A stretch of 63,820 nt of DNA from Clostridiaceae bacterium AF10-41 (lineage in GTDB: Bacteria; Bacillota; Clostridia; Clostridiales; Clostridiaceae). The position numbers and the translations under genes were made by a program. Position 1 is the stretch's first letter, and every line of letters begins with the position of its first letter. The notes below the pieces were generated by a model that saw only the letters and a list, made by a program, of their open reading frames with translations, had not been told where the DNA came from and did not search any database. The stretch covers positions 1 through 63,820 of the forward strand of contig JAQCTH010000012.1 of the NCBI GenBank assembly GCA_027686065.1. The letters run 5' to 3'. This document shows positions 53,598 to 62,214 of the stretch, in pieces.

Positions 53598-55991
53598 TTA
53601 GTTATCAATTATGGTTACTAAGAAAGTACCTTTAAGAATACAATAAGGAATAGTAGGTATCTTATTTATAGTAATAATGATATTTGAAATTGCTGAACTT
53701 CCATGGCCATTATCTACAAGAACACTAAAGTTGTCAGTGCCTGAATAATTTTTTTCAGGGGTATATGTCCAAGTACCATCTGCATTAACAATCAATTTAC
53801 CATGAGAAGCATCAGAAAACATACTATAAGTTAATTTATTACCATTAGGGTCTATTCCTACAACAATACCACTAACGGGAGTATTTACTAGAGTAGTAAT
53901 GTTATAATTAGGTACTAAAACATTTAAAGCAAATTTTGTTACAAATACATCTGAATATGAAGTAGAAGTACCGTTGTAAATTCTATTATAAGCTCCTTCA
54001 CTTGTAGGAAAATTACTAGAATTGGTTTGTCCAGTTACATAGACATTACCCGATGAATCTATTGCTATTCCATTACCATAATCATTATAGCTACCACCTA
54101 AAAAAGTAGAATACACAAGTGCTGTTCCACTAGGATTTAACTTTGTTACAAAAGCATCATAATAACCAACACTGCTAAGAGTAGTAGAATAAGCTCCTGG
54201 AGTTGTAGGAAAATTACTAGATAATGTTTGTCCAGTTATATAGGTATTACCGAATCTATCTAGTACTATCCCATAACCACGATCTTCATTGCTTCCGCCT
54301 AAAAAGGTAGAATATACAATTCCTGATCCATTAGGATTTAACTTTGTGATAAATACATCATAATAACCAACACTGTTAAGAGTAGTATCATAAGCTCCTG
54401 GGGTTGTAGGAAAGTTATTTGATCGAGTGTATCCAGTTATATAGGCGTTGCCCTCTGAATCTATTGCTATTCCTTTACCAGAATCAGTATCGCGACCTCC
54501 CAAATAAGTAGAGTACACAAGTTGTGTTCCGCTAGGGTTTAATTTTGTTACAAATGCATCATAATAACCAATACTATTATAGGTAGTGTCATAAGCTCCT
54601 TCAGTTGTAGGAAAATTGTTAGAAAAAGTTTGCCCAGTTATATAAGCATTGCCTATCATGTCTAGTGCTATTCCACTACCGATATCTATATTAGTTCCAC
54701 CTAAAAATGTAGAGTAAACAAGTGATGTTCCGCTTGAATTTAGTTTTGCTACAAAGGCATCATAACCACCATTTAAAGTTCTATCATAAGCTCCTTCTGT
54801 TGTAGGAAAAGTATTATTATTAGTTTGTCCAGCAATGTATGCATTACCTTCTACATCTATTGCTATTGCATTACCACTATCAGTACCAGTTCCACCTAAA
54901 AATGTAGAATACACAAGATCAGTTCCAGTTGAATTTAATTTGGTTATAAATACATCGTAATTACCATTAAAAGAACCATCGTATGCACCTTCTGTTGTGG
55001 GAAAATTATTAGAAGCGGTGGTTCCAGTTATATAGACATTATCTTCATTATCTATTGTTATTGAATAACCAATATCATCATCATTCCCACCTAAGAAAGT
55101 AGAATACACAAGTGCTGTTCCACTAGGATTTAGCTTTGTTATAAATACATCAAAAACACCACTGAAAGAACCATTGTATGAACCTTCTGTTGTGGGAAAA
55201 TTATTGGATGCAGTGGTTCCGGTTATATACGCATTTCCATTCTTATCTGTTGTTATTCCATAGCCTATCTCACCATTACTTCCACCTAAAAAAGTAGAAT
55301 ATGATAATACTGGATCAATTCTAAGTGGTATAGAATTATTATATTTTCCTAAAATAAAGCCAACATTTCTATTTCTTCTGATTTCATAAGAGCTTTTTAT
55401 TTCCTGTTGTTTCCCATTAATATCTTGGTAAACTATGGGCTTTAGAAGTTTTAATCTGCCTGTTTTAGTTTCAACTATTAAATGCCCATCTTTATCTACC
55501 TCTATATTCTCTGCACCTTCAAAGCTTAAGTTAATTACCTTTGGGTCTATATTAGGTTGTACAATAAAATCATGTTCCAATTGATGTTCATTTCCATAGT
55601 AAATTAAATCTATACCAGGATATATCTCTTTATATTTTATTCTTCTATAAGTTGGAACATTTGTAATCCACTTTTCAGTATCTTTATCAATAAGATAATT
55701 AAATCTACCTTCAAGCAGTTCTTCTCCAATAATCTCTATATCAGAATTTGAGCCTTCCATTTTCATTTTTAATAGATTATATTTATTACTTTGTTCTTCT
55801 AAAGGTTTCCTAACCTTCGGGCTAATAGAATTTTCTTTTTTACCTTCCTGAAGAGTAAATATAACTTCATTAGGTGTAAAAAATGCTGTATACTCACGTC
55901 CTCTTGTTAAAAACCTTATGTGATTGGCCTTTTGCCCCATATTTAATTCAAAGCTAAAGGGCAAATTAATTAAAGAGTTAATTTGATACAT
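53598..55991 (-). CDS. SBBP-repeat beta-propeller protein with C-terminal cadherin-like domain
   Basis: 797 residues from ATG 55991, preceded by GGTGAT (an in-frame ATG at 56006 has no site). Residues 1-230 form an N-terminal domain common in SBBP proteins (PFSFELNMGQKANHIRFL, then IDLIYYGNEHQLEHDFIV). Residues 235-650 hold seven repeats of about 52-56 residues with the pattern YSTFLGG....GY.I..D..GN.YITG.T.S.NFPTT.GAY...F....DVF.TKLNP.GT. A beta-sandwich domain follows (YTPEKNYSGTDNFSVLVDNG). There is no signal peptide, transmembrane segment or anchor. The promoter is sigma-K-like. Confidence 0.88.
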   Translation of the reverse strand: MYQINSLINLPFSFELNMGQKANHIRFLTRGREYTAFFTPNEVIFTLQEGKKENSISPKVRKPLEEQSNKYNLLKMKMEGSNSDIEIIGEELLEGRFNYLIDKDTEKWITNVPTYRRIKYKEIYPGIDLIYYGNEHQLEHDFIVQPNIDPKVINLSFEGAENIEVDKDGHLIVETKTGRLKLLKPIVYQDINGKQQEIKSSYEIRRNRNVGFILGKYNNSIPLRIDPVLSYSTFLGGSNGEIGYGITTDKNGNAYITGTTASNNFPTTEGSYNGSFSGVFDVFITKLNPSGTALVYSTFLGGNDDDIGYSITIDNEDNVYITGTTASNNFPTTEGAYDGSFNGNYDVFITKLNSTGTDLVYSTFLGGTGTDSGNAIAIDVEGNAYIAGQTNNNTFPTTEGAYDRTLNGGYDAFVAKLNSSGTSLVYSTFLGGTNIDIGSGIALDMIGNAYITGQTFSNNFPTTEGAYDTTYNSIGYYDAFVTKLNPSGTQLVYSTYLGGRDTDSGKGIAIDSEGNAYITGYTRSNNFPTTPGAYDTTLNSVGYYDVFITKLNPNGSGIVYSTFLGGSNEDRGYGIVLDRFGNTYITGQTLSSNFPTTPGAYSTTLSSVGYYDAFVTKLNPSGTALVYSTFLGGSYNDYGNGIAIDSSGNVYVTGQTNSSNFPTSEGAYNRIYNGTSTSYSDVFVTKFALNVLVPNYNITTLVNTPVSGIVVGIDPNGNKLTYSMFSDASHGKLIVNADGTWTYTPEKNYSGTDNFSVLVDNGHGSSAISNIIITINKIPTIPYCILKGTFLVTIIDN

Positions 55992-56019
55992 GTCATCACC
56001 ATCCATATTTTATATGCCC

Positions 56020-56037
56020 ATATTACAGCTGTAATAT
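56020..56037. repeat. 18-bp perfect palindrome ATATTACAGCTGTAATAT
   Basis: It lies just downstream of the -10 element of the sigma-K-type promoter and in the 5' untranslated region of the SBBP gene. It may be an operator or an mRNA hairpin. Confidence 0.5.
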
Positions 56038-56063
56038 AATATATGAATATTAGATGTATAAGT
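56037..56063 (-). promoter_or_regulatory. sigma-K-type promoter of the SBBP gene
   Basis: On the minus strand: AC (56063-56062), 16 bases, CATATATTA (56045-56037). Exact match to AC-N16-CATANNNTA, about 45 bases before the start. Between 56064 and the kup gene at 56313 I see only AT-rich DNA. Confidence 0.55.
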
Positions 56064-56312
56064 AACTTATTATTAATTGCACAGTCCTTTTTTTATAAAC
56101 ACTAAAGAAAATAAGCATAAAAAATATAAAGAGAGAGATAATATAGGGAAGATTTTATATAACGAGGATAGATAGATAAAATTAAGGTTTATATAAGGAT
56201 ATAATCATGTTGTTTTAAATATAATATTGCTATAAAATATTGATTTTGAGAGCGATATTTATTATATGGTTAGACGAATTAATATTGTGAGAAATGTAGG
56301 AAGGTATATAAA

Positions 56313-58256
56313 ATGAAAGGTAATAAAAAAATTAGTATAGCATCTCTTTTAGTAGCATTAGGCATTGTATATGGAGATATAGGAACATCACCTCTTTATG
56401 TTATGAAATCAATGCTTATGGTAGACAGTGGACATGTATCAAGAGATCTTATTTTAGGAGGAGTGTCTCTTGTTATTTGGACATTGACCCTTCAAACAAC
56501 AATAAAGTATGTAATGATAACTTTAGAAGCTGATAATAAAGGTGAAGGAGGAATATTTTCCTTATACACCTTGGTAAGAAAAAAGGCCAAGTGGTTAATA
56601 ATACCTGCTGTTATAGGGGGAGCAACATTACTTGCAGACGGAATGATTACGCCACCTGTAACTGTAACTTCTGCAATAGAAGGATTAAACTTAGTTATAC
56701 CAATTGAAACAAGGGGTATAATTATTATTGTAATAACTATATTAACACTATTATTTTTACTTCAAAGATTTGGAACAGACGTAATAGGAAAAGTCTTTGG
56801 ACCTATGATGGTTATATGGTTTTTAATGTTATTTATTTTAGGTATAGTCCAAGTATTACAATTTCCAGGTATAATGAAGGCTATAAATCCTTATTATGGT
56901 ATACATTTATTAATAACAAGTCCTAGAAGTGTATATATTCTAGGAGCAGTATTTCTTTGTACTACAGGAGCAGAAGCCCTTTATTCAGATCTTGGACATT
57001 GTGGCAAAAAAAATATACATTATACATGGATATTTGTAAAAATAAGTTTAATATTTAATTACTTAGGTCAAGGTGCGTGGCTTATGTTAAGAGAAGGAAA
57101 TGTGATTAAAGAAAATCCATTTTTCTTAATTATGCCAAATTGGTTTATAATACCTGGAACTATAGTAGCTACTATTGCAGCTATAATAGCCAGTCAAGCC
57201 CTTATAACTGGTTCATTTACACTGGTTTCTGAAGCTATTAAATTAAATTTATTTCCAAAACTTCAAGTTAGATATCCAAATGAAGACAAGGGCAAAGTTT
57301 ATATACCAGCAGTAAACATGTTACTTTATATTGGATGTGTATTATTAGTTCTAAAATTCCAAAAATCAGAACATATGGAAGCAGCATATGGACTAGCAAT
57401 TACAATAACAATGCTTATGACAACCGTGTTATTATCTCAATATATAAGGTATATTAAAAAGAAATCATCAGTGGCAATAATAGTTTTTATTATTTTTACT
57501 ATTATAGAATCAGCTTTCTTATATGCTAACTTATTTAAATTTATTAATGGTGGATATGTAACAATTATAATTGCCGGTGCATTAATATTTTTAATGTATA
57601 TATGGATTTATGGTACAGTTATAAGAAAAAGATTTAGTGAGTACGTTGGTATATTATGTTTTAAACAGCATTTTAGATCATTAAAAGATGATAAGGAACT
57701 ACCTTTATTTGCAACAAATCTTGTATATTTAACAGAATCTCAAAATTATGAAGAAATTGAAAGTAAAATAATCTTTTCTATCTTTAATAAGCAGCCTAAG
57801 CGTGCAAAGTTTTATTGGTTTGTAAATGTTAAGGTAACAGATGAACCATATACAAAAGAATATAATGTAAAAACAATAGTTCCAAATGAAGCATTTTACA
57901 TTCAATTCAAACTTGGATTTCGTGTAGAACAAAAGATTAATATATTTTTATATCAAGTTATTCAAGACCTTGTGCGTAGTGAGGAAATAAAATATACTCC
58001 AAAGGAATATATGATTGGTCATAACAATAAACATCTTGTTGGAGATTTTAAATTTGTATTATTACAAGAAATACTTTCAAATGAAAATGAATTATCTAGA
58101 TGGGATAATTTTGTTACAAGTATCAAATTATTAATAAAGAAATTAACTGTTTCACCAGAAAAGTGGTTTGGAATAGATACTAGTATTGTTAGAATAGAGA
58201 AAGTTCCTATAATTATAGGAAATGGAGAAACCTTAAAGTTAACGCGAATAGATTAA
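56313..58256 (+). CDS. kup: Kup-family potassium uptake protein
   Basis: 647 residues, normal Kup length. ALGIVYGDIGTSPLYVMKSM is the family signature; about twelve helices fill residues 10-430 (AGGATLLADGMITPPVTVTS-like block, GTDVIGKVFGPMMVIWF, TGAEALYSDLGHCGKKNI). A C-terminal cytoplasmic domain of about 200 residues follows. It imports potassium with protons. AGGAAGG precedes the ATG. No c-di-AMP riboswitch was found upstream. It is a single-gene unit. Confidence 0.94.
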   Translation: MKGNKKISIASLLVALGIVYGDIGTSPLYVMKSMLMVDSGHVSRDLILGGVSLVIWTLTLQTTIKYVMITLEADNKGEGGIFSLYTLVRKKAKWLIIPAVIGGATLLADGMITPPVTVTSAIEGLNLVIPIETRGIIIIVITILTLLFLLQRFGTDVIGKVFGPMMVIWFLMLFILGIVQVLQFPGIMKAINPYYGIHLLITSPRSVYILGAVFLCTTGAEALYSDLGHCGKKNIHYTWIFVKISLIFNYLGQGAWLMLREGNVIKENPFFLIMPNWFIIPGTIVATIAAIIASQALITGSFTLVSEAIKLNLFPKLQVRYPNEDKGKVYIPAVNMLLYIGCVLLVLKFQKSEHMEAAYGLAITITMLMTTVLLSQYIRYIKKKSSVAIIVFIIFTIIESAFLYANLFKFINGGYVTIIIAGALIFLMYIWIYGTVIRKRFSEYVGILCFKQHFRSLKDDKELPLFATNLVYLTESQNYEEIESKIIFSIFNKQPKRAKFYWFVNVKVTDEPYTKEYNVKTIVPNEAFYIQFKLGFRVEQKINIFLYQVIQDLVRSEEIKYTPKEYMIGHNNKHLVGDFKFVLLQEILSNENELSRWDNFVTSIKLLIKKLTVSPEKWFGIDTSIVRIEKVPIIIGNGETLKLTRID

Positions 58257-58302
58257 TAATGAAGATAATTTATTAGGAAATAAGAATATAGTGAGTAGAA
58301 AA

Positions 58303-58348
58303 GTAAACAAGTGGGAATATATCATTATTGCCACTTGTTTATTTTTTT
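58303..58348 (+). terminator. intrinsic terminator after kup
   Basis: TAAACAAGTGG (58304-58314) pairs with CCACTTGTTTA (58331-58341), followed by TTTTTTT. Confidence 0.85.
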
Positions 58349-58547
58349 ATATAAATCATTAATATAGCATTTTTAAAAAATTATATAAGCTAAAATAAAT
58401 AGTCATAAATTAAAATTATATGATAGAATGAAAATAAAGGCTATTTTTCAAATAATATAAGTGAAATTCAGATATACAGTAATTTTGAATTTAATCTTAT
58501 ATTTATAAGTAGTTATGATAAATATAATAAAAAAGGAAGAGTTAAAT

Positions 58548-59459
58548 ATGGCTAAAAAAAAGGTTTATGCAGTTAAAGTAGGTAGAGAAATAGGTATATT
58601 TGATAGTTGGGATGAGTGTAAAAAAAGCATAGATGGCTTTCCAGGAGCAAAATATCAAGGGTTTTCAACACTTGAAGAAGCTAACGAATTTTTAGGAATA
58701 GCTGCTTCTAAAGAAGAAATAAAAAATAAAGAGAAAAAGGTAGATTATAATTTAGAGAAAGAAAGCTTTATTACGCCAATTAGAAGTTCTGCTAAAATAA
58801 ATGTTTTTAAATCTTATATAGATTATAAGGAATTAGAAGGTAAATATGAGTTTATTGCTTTTGTAGATGGTAGTTATGATAAAGAAAGCAAAACATATGG
58901 ATCAGGTGTAGTAGTGTTAAATCTAGAAAATAATGAGCATAAGATTTATTCTTGTGCTGGTTATGATAAATGGAACCAATGGAATATAGTAGGAGAGCTA
59001 GAGGCAACAAAACTAGCTTTAAATATAGCAAAAGAAGAATACACGGCTAAAAGAGTAGCAATATATCATGATTTAAAAAATATTTCATTATGGGCTAGTG
59101 GAGAATGGCAAGCCAAAAATGAATATACACAAGAATATGTAAAAACCATTGAGAAATTTAGTAATGAAATTGAAATATGCTTTATAAAAGTTAAAGCTCA
59201 TAGTAACGAAAGTATATATAATGACTTAGCAGATGAAACAGCTAAAAATGCTATTGTAGAGTATAATAGTAATAATATTAATAATGATAATATCAACAAT
59301 GATGACATTAATATAAAAAGGAATATATCACAAGACGAAGCTAATTTCTTTATAAATGTACCAAATGAATTATATAAAAAATTTGATGACAAATGTAAAA
59401 ATTTAAACATATCACATGATATAGCTATTATAAATTTAATAGAAGAATGGATAAAATAA
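58548..59459 (+). CDS. viroplasmin-type ribonuclease H with C-terminal extension
   Basis: 303 residues from ATG 58548, with AAGGAAGAG upstream (in-frame ATG 58515 lacks a site). Residues 1-50 are the viroplasmin/RPP-type hybrid-binding domain (YAVKVGREIGIFDSWDECKK, FSTLEEANEFLG). Residues 95-235 are RNase HI with catalytic acids in FVDGSYD, GELEATKLAL, YHDLKN and HSNESIYNDLADETAK. An Asn/Asp-rich linker follows, and then a tail of about 50 residues (FINVPNELYKKFDDKCKNLN) that looks like a ribbon-helix-helix unit, unusual for RNase H. It cleaves RNA in RNA-DNA hybrids. Confidence 0.9.
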   Translation: MAKKKVYAVKVGREIGIFDSWDECKKSIDGFPGAKYQGFSTLEEANEFLGIAASKEEIKNKEKKVDYNLEKESFITPIRSSAKINVFKSYIDYKELEGKYEFIAFVDGSYDKESKTYGSGVVVLNLENNEHKIYSCAGYDKWNQWNIVGELEATKLALNIAKEEYTAKRVAIYHDLKNISLWASGEWQAKNEYTQEYVKTIEKFSNEIEICFIKVKAHSNESIYNDLADETAKNAIVEYNSNNINNDNINNDDINIKRNISQDEANFFINVPNELYKKFDDKCKNLNISHDIAIINLIEEWIK

Positions 59460-59483
59460 AAATATAAGTTATAGAGAGGGGGC

Positions 59484-59501
59484 CCTGACTTTATAGTCAG
59501 G
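59484..59501 (+). promoter_or_regulatory. hairpin covering the ddh ribosome binding region
   Basis: CCTGACT-TTAT-AGTCAGG, ending seven bases before ATG 59509. The only close ribosome site (AGGA at 59499-59502) is in its 3' arm, while GAGAGGGGG lies just before the 5' arm. It has no T run, so translation control or mRNA protection is more likely than termination. Confidence 0.55.
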
Positions 59502-59508
59502 AAAATTT

Positions 59509-60486
59509 ATGAGCAATAAGATTAGAGTAGGTATTGTAGGATATGGAAATCTAGGAAAAGGGGTAGAATTATCCTTAGCACAAAACCCAGATTTTCAATT
59601 AGAGGCTATTTTTACAAGAAGAAATCCAGACAAGTTAGTAGCAACTTCAAAAATGTTACATATTTCAGAAATTGAAAATTATAAAGGTGAAATTGACGTT
59701 ATGATTCTTTGTGGAGGTTCAGCCACTGATTTGCCACAACAAACGCCGGAGATTGTAAAAATGTTTAATACGGTGGATAGTTTTGATACCCATGCTAAGA
59801 TACCAGAATATTTTAATATGTTAGATGATGTAGCAAAAAGTTCTGGTACTATTGGACTTATATCAGTTGGTTGGGATCCAGGATTATTTTCCTTAAATCG
59901 TCTTTTAGGAGAGGTAATACTTCCAAAAGGAAAAGATTATACTTTCTGGGGAAAAGGTGTAAGCCAAGGACATTCAGATGCTATTAGAAGAGTGAAAGGT
60001 GTTAAAAATGGAGTTCAATATACAGTACCAATTGAGAGTGCTATTGAAATGGTTCGTACTGGAAAAAATAAAGAACTTTCAATTAAAGAAAAACATGAAA
60101 GAATTTGCTATGTTGTACCAGAGCATGGAGCTAATCTAGAGGACATAAAAAATGAAATTGAAAATATGCCCAATTATTTTGCGCACTATAATACAACAGT
60201 AAATTTTATAACTGAAGAAGAAATGAATAAGGATCATAAGGGGATGCCTCATGGTGGATTTGTTATTCGTACAGGAATTACTGGAGATAGTACAAATCAA
60301 AGAATGGAATTTAGCTTAAAGCTTGATAGTAATCCAGAATTTACTTCAAGTGTGTTAGTATCTTATGCGAGAGCAGTTTATAGATTATATAAAGAAGGGC
60401 AAAGGGGAGCTCGTACTGTACTAGATATACCATTTAGCTATTTATCACCAAAATCAGCGGAAGAATTAAGAAAAGAGTTATTATAG
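59509..60486 (+). CDS. ddh: meso-diaminopimelate D-dehydrogenase
   Basis: 325 residues, the normal length. N-terminal NADP Rossmann motif IRVGIVGYGNLGKGVELSLA, then ILCGGSATDLPQQTPEI, DSFDTHAKIPEYF and SVGWDPGLFSLNRLLGEVIL, GKGVSQGHSDAIRRVKGVKN, in pieces, all characteristic of Ddh. The enzyme makes meso-diaminopimelate from tetrahydrodipicolinate, ammonia and NADPH in one step, for lysine and peptidoglycan. The start follows an RBS hairpin. It is a single gene with its own terminator. Confidence 0.95.
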   Translation: MSNKIRVGIVGYGNLGKGVELSLAQNPDFQLEAIFTRRNPDKLVATSKMLHISEIENYKGEIDVMILCGGSATDLPQQTPEIVKMFNTVDSFDTHAKIPEYFNMLDDVAKSSGTIGLISVGWDPGLFSLNRLLGEVILPKGKDYTFWGKGVSQGHSDAIRRVKGVKNGVQYTVPIESAIEMVRTGKNKELSIKEKHERICYVVPEHGANLEDIKNEIENMPNYFAHYNTTVNFITEEEMNKDHKGMPHGGFVIRTGITGDSTNQRMEFSLKLDSNPEFTSSVLVSYARAVYRLYKEGQRGARTVLDIPFSYLSPKSAEELRKELL

Positions 60487-60498
60487 AATTACATAAAT

Positions 60499-60541
60499 AT
60501 AGTGAGGGGAGCCTAAAAAAATAGGGCTCCTTTTACTATAT
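60499..60541 (+). terminator. intrinsic terminator after ddh
   Basis: A stem GGGGAGCC / GGGCTCC with outer ATATAGT/ACTATAT pairing. The inner part is followed by TTTT. Confidence 0.75.
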
Positions 60542-60645
60542 TTATTTTTACTTATTATAAATAAGATAAATAGAGTAAAAAATTACTTTTCATGTCACAA
60601 ATAACATATTGAATCATTCATGACTATAAGCTTGTAACTTATTGA

Positions 60646-60659
60646 TTAAAACGATATCA
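60646..60659 (+). promoter_or_regulatory. catabolite-responsive element (cre) candidate
   Basis: TTAAAACGATATCA matches 13 of 14 positions of the CcpA consensus TGWAANCGNTNWCA as I recall it (T for G at position 2). It lies 107 bases before the 6-phospho-alpha-glucosidase gene. Confidence 0.55.
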
Positions 60660-60685
60660 GAATATAGAATATGAGTATAGAAAAG

Positions 60686-60697
60686 AAACGGCCGTTT
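60686..60697. promoter_or_regulatory. palindrome AAACGGCCGTTT, operator candidate
   Basis: A perfect GC-centred 12-bp palindrome in a very AT-rich promoter region, 70 bases before the maltose-type PTS operon. It is probably the site of a sugar-specific repressor or activator not encoded in the window. Confidence 0.5.
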
Positions 60698-60766
60698 TTA
60701 TAAATTTTAGTTATAATTCAAAATTTAGTCGCAGTAATTATAAAATTAATATTAGGAGTGATTGTT

Positions 60767-62092
60767 ATGAAAAGATACAATGTTGTTATAGTTGGTGGTG
60801 GAAGTACATTTACACCAGGATTTTTAAAATCATTTTGTAGATTAAAAGAAGAATTCCCATTAAATAAATTAGTTTTATTTGATATAGATGCAGAAAGACA
60901 GGAACCAATTGGTGAGTTTGGAAAAATATTAATGAAGGAAAGATATCCAGAAGTTGAATTCAGCTATACTACAGATATTGAAGAAGCTTATACTGATATG
61001 GATTTTGTATTTATGCAAATGCGTGTAGGTGGACTTAAGATGAGAGCCCAAGATGAACATATTCCATTAAGCATGGGACTTATTGGACAAGAAACCTGTG
61101 GGGCTGGTGGAATGGCTTACGGATTAAGATCTATAGTAGGAATGATTGAAGCTGTTTATGATATAAGAAAATACTCTCCAAATGCTTGGATATTAAATTA
61201 TTCTAATCCAGCAGCAATAGTTGCAGAGGCATTAAGAAGAGAATTTCCAAATGATAAGAAAATTTTAAATATATGTGATCAACCTGAAAATGTTGTACGT
61301 TCATGTAGTAGATTATTAGGTTGTGATTGGAAGGACTTAGATCCTATATATTTTGGACTAAATCACTATGGTTGGTTCACTAATATATATGATAGAAAAA
61401 CAGGAGAAGATTTATTACCTAAATTAAAGCAATTAATAAAAGAAAGAGGATTTTTACCTCAAGATGCAGAGCAAAGAGATAAATCTTGGTTAGATACTTA
61501 TGGAATGGTTCAAACAATAATGGAAGATTTCCCTGATTATTTGCCAAACACTTATGATCAATATTACTTATATCCAGAATACAAAGTTTCACATCTTAAT
61601 CCAAACTTTACAAGAGCTGATGAAGTTATGGCTAATAGAGAAAATCGTGTATTTAATGAATGTAGAGAAGTTGCAGCTGCTGGTACAACAGAAGGCAGAG
61701 TGAAAATTGAAAGCGATGCTCATGCTGAGATGATGATAGAAGTAGCTCAATCAATAGCTTACAATCAAAATAGAAGATATATTATAATAACAGAAAATAA
61801 TGGATCAATAAACAATATGCAAGATGATGCAATGGTAGAAGTAGTTGCAGAACTTGGTATAAATGGACCAAGACCTATGGGTGTTGGAAATATACCTCAA
61901 TTTTATTTAGGATTATTAGTTAATCAGGTATCAAGTGAAAAATTATTAGTGGATGCTTATTATGAAAAATCCTATTCTAAGGCACTTCAAGCATTTACTT
62001 TAAATAGATTAGTTAATGATGCTAAGAAAGCAAGAAAAGTGTTAGATGAATTAATAGAAGCAAATAAAGGCTACTGGCCAGAATTTAAATAG
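60767..62092 (+). CDS. malA: GH4 6-phospho-alpha-glucosidase
   Basis: 441 residues from ATG 60767, nine bases after AGGAG. GH4 enzymes need NAD and Mn and act by oxidation at C3. NAD motif NVVIVGGGSTFTPGFLKSF; metal Cys170 followed by Asp171 in NICDQPENVV; metal His200 in GLNHYGWFT; VGGLKMRAQDEHIPL is in the substrate region. The length and C/D spacing match MalA/GlvA enzymes that cleave maltose-6'-phosphate. It pairs with the EIICB gene downstream. Confidence 0.93.
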   Translation: MKRYNVVIVGGGSTFTPGFLKSFCRLKEEFPLNKLVLFDIDAERQEPIGEFGKILMKERYPEVEFSYTTDIEEAYTDMDFVFMQMRVGGLKMRAQDEHIPLSMGLIGQETCGAGGMAYGLRSIVGMIEAVYDIRKYSPNAWILNYSNPAAIVAEALRREFPNDKKILNICDQPENVVRSCSRLLGCDWKDLDPIYFGLNHYGWFTNIYDRKTGEDLLPKLKQLIKERGFLPQDAEQRDKSWLDTYGMVQTIMEDFPDYLPNTYDQYYLYPEYKVSHLNPNFTRADEVMANRENRVFNECREVAAAGTTEGRVKIESDAHAEMMIEVAQSIAYNQNRRYIIITENNGSINNMQDDAMVEVVAELGINGPRPMGVGNIPQFYLGLLVNQVSSEKLLVDAYYEKSYSKALQAFTLNRLVNDAKKARKVLDELIEANKGYWPEFK

Positions 62093-62103
62093 TAATTGTG
62101 TAT

Positions 62104-62153
62104 GGAGCTGCCTTAAGGTGAAAAACTTAAAATATATATCATTGAGGCAGCCC
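62104..62153 (+). repeat. imperfect hairpin between malA and the PTS gene
   Basis: GAGCTGCCTTAAGG near 62106 can pair with CATTGAGGCAGCCC near 62139, loop about 20 bases, followed by ATTATAAAAGCC, not a T run. It could reduce read-through or protect the upstream mRNA. Confidence 0.45.
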
Positions 62154-62214
62154 ATTATAAAAGCCTTTATAATAAATTTTTATATAAAATAAATTTAGAA
62201 AAGGGGAATTATAA

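Noticed and set aside
56064..56312. c-di-AMP (ydaO) riboswitch upstream of kup
   Set aside because: The leader lacks the conserved GGG/CCGGGG-type blocks and is plain AT-rich DNA.
59461..59508. Lysine riboswitch before ddh
   Set aside because: The leader is under 50 bases with a single 7-bp hairpin, far too small for an L box.
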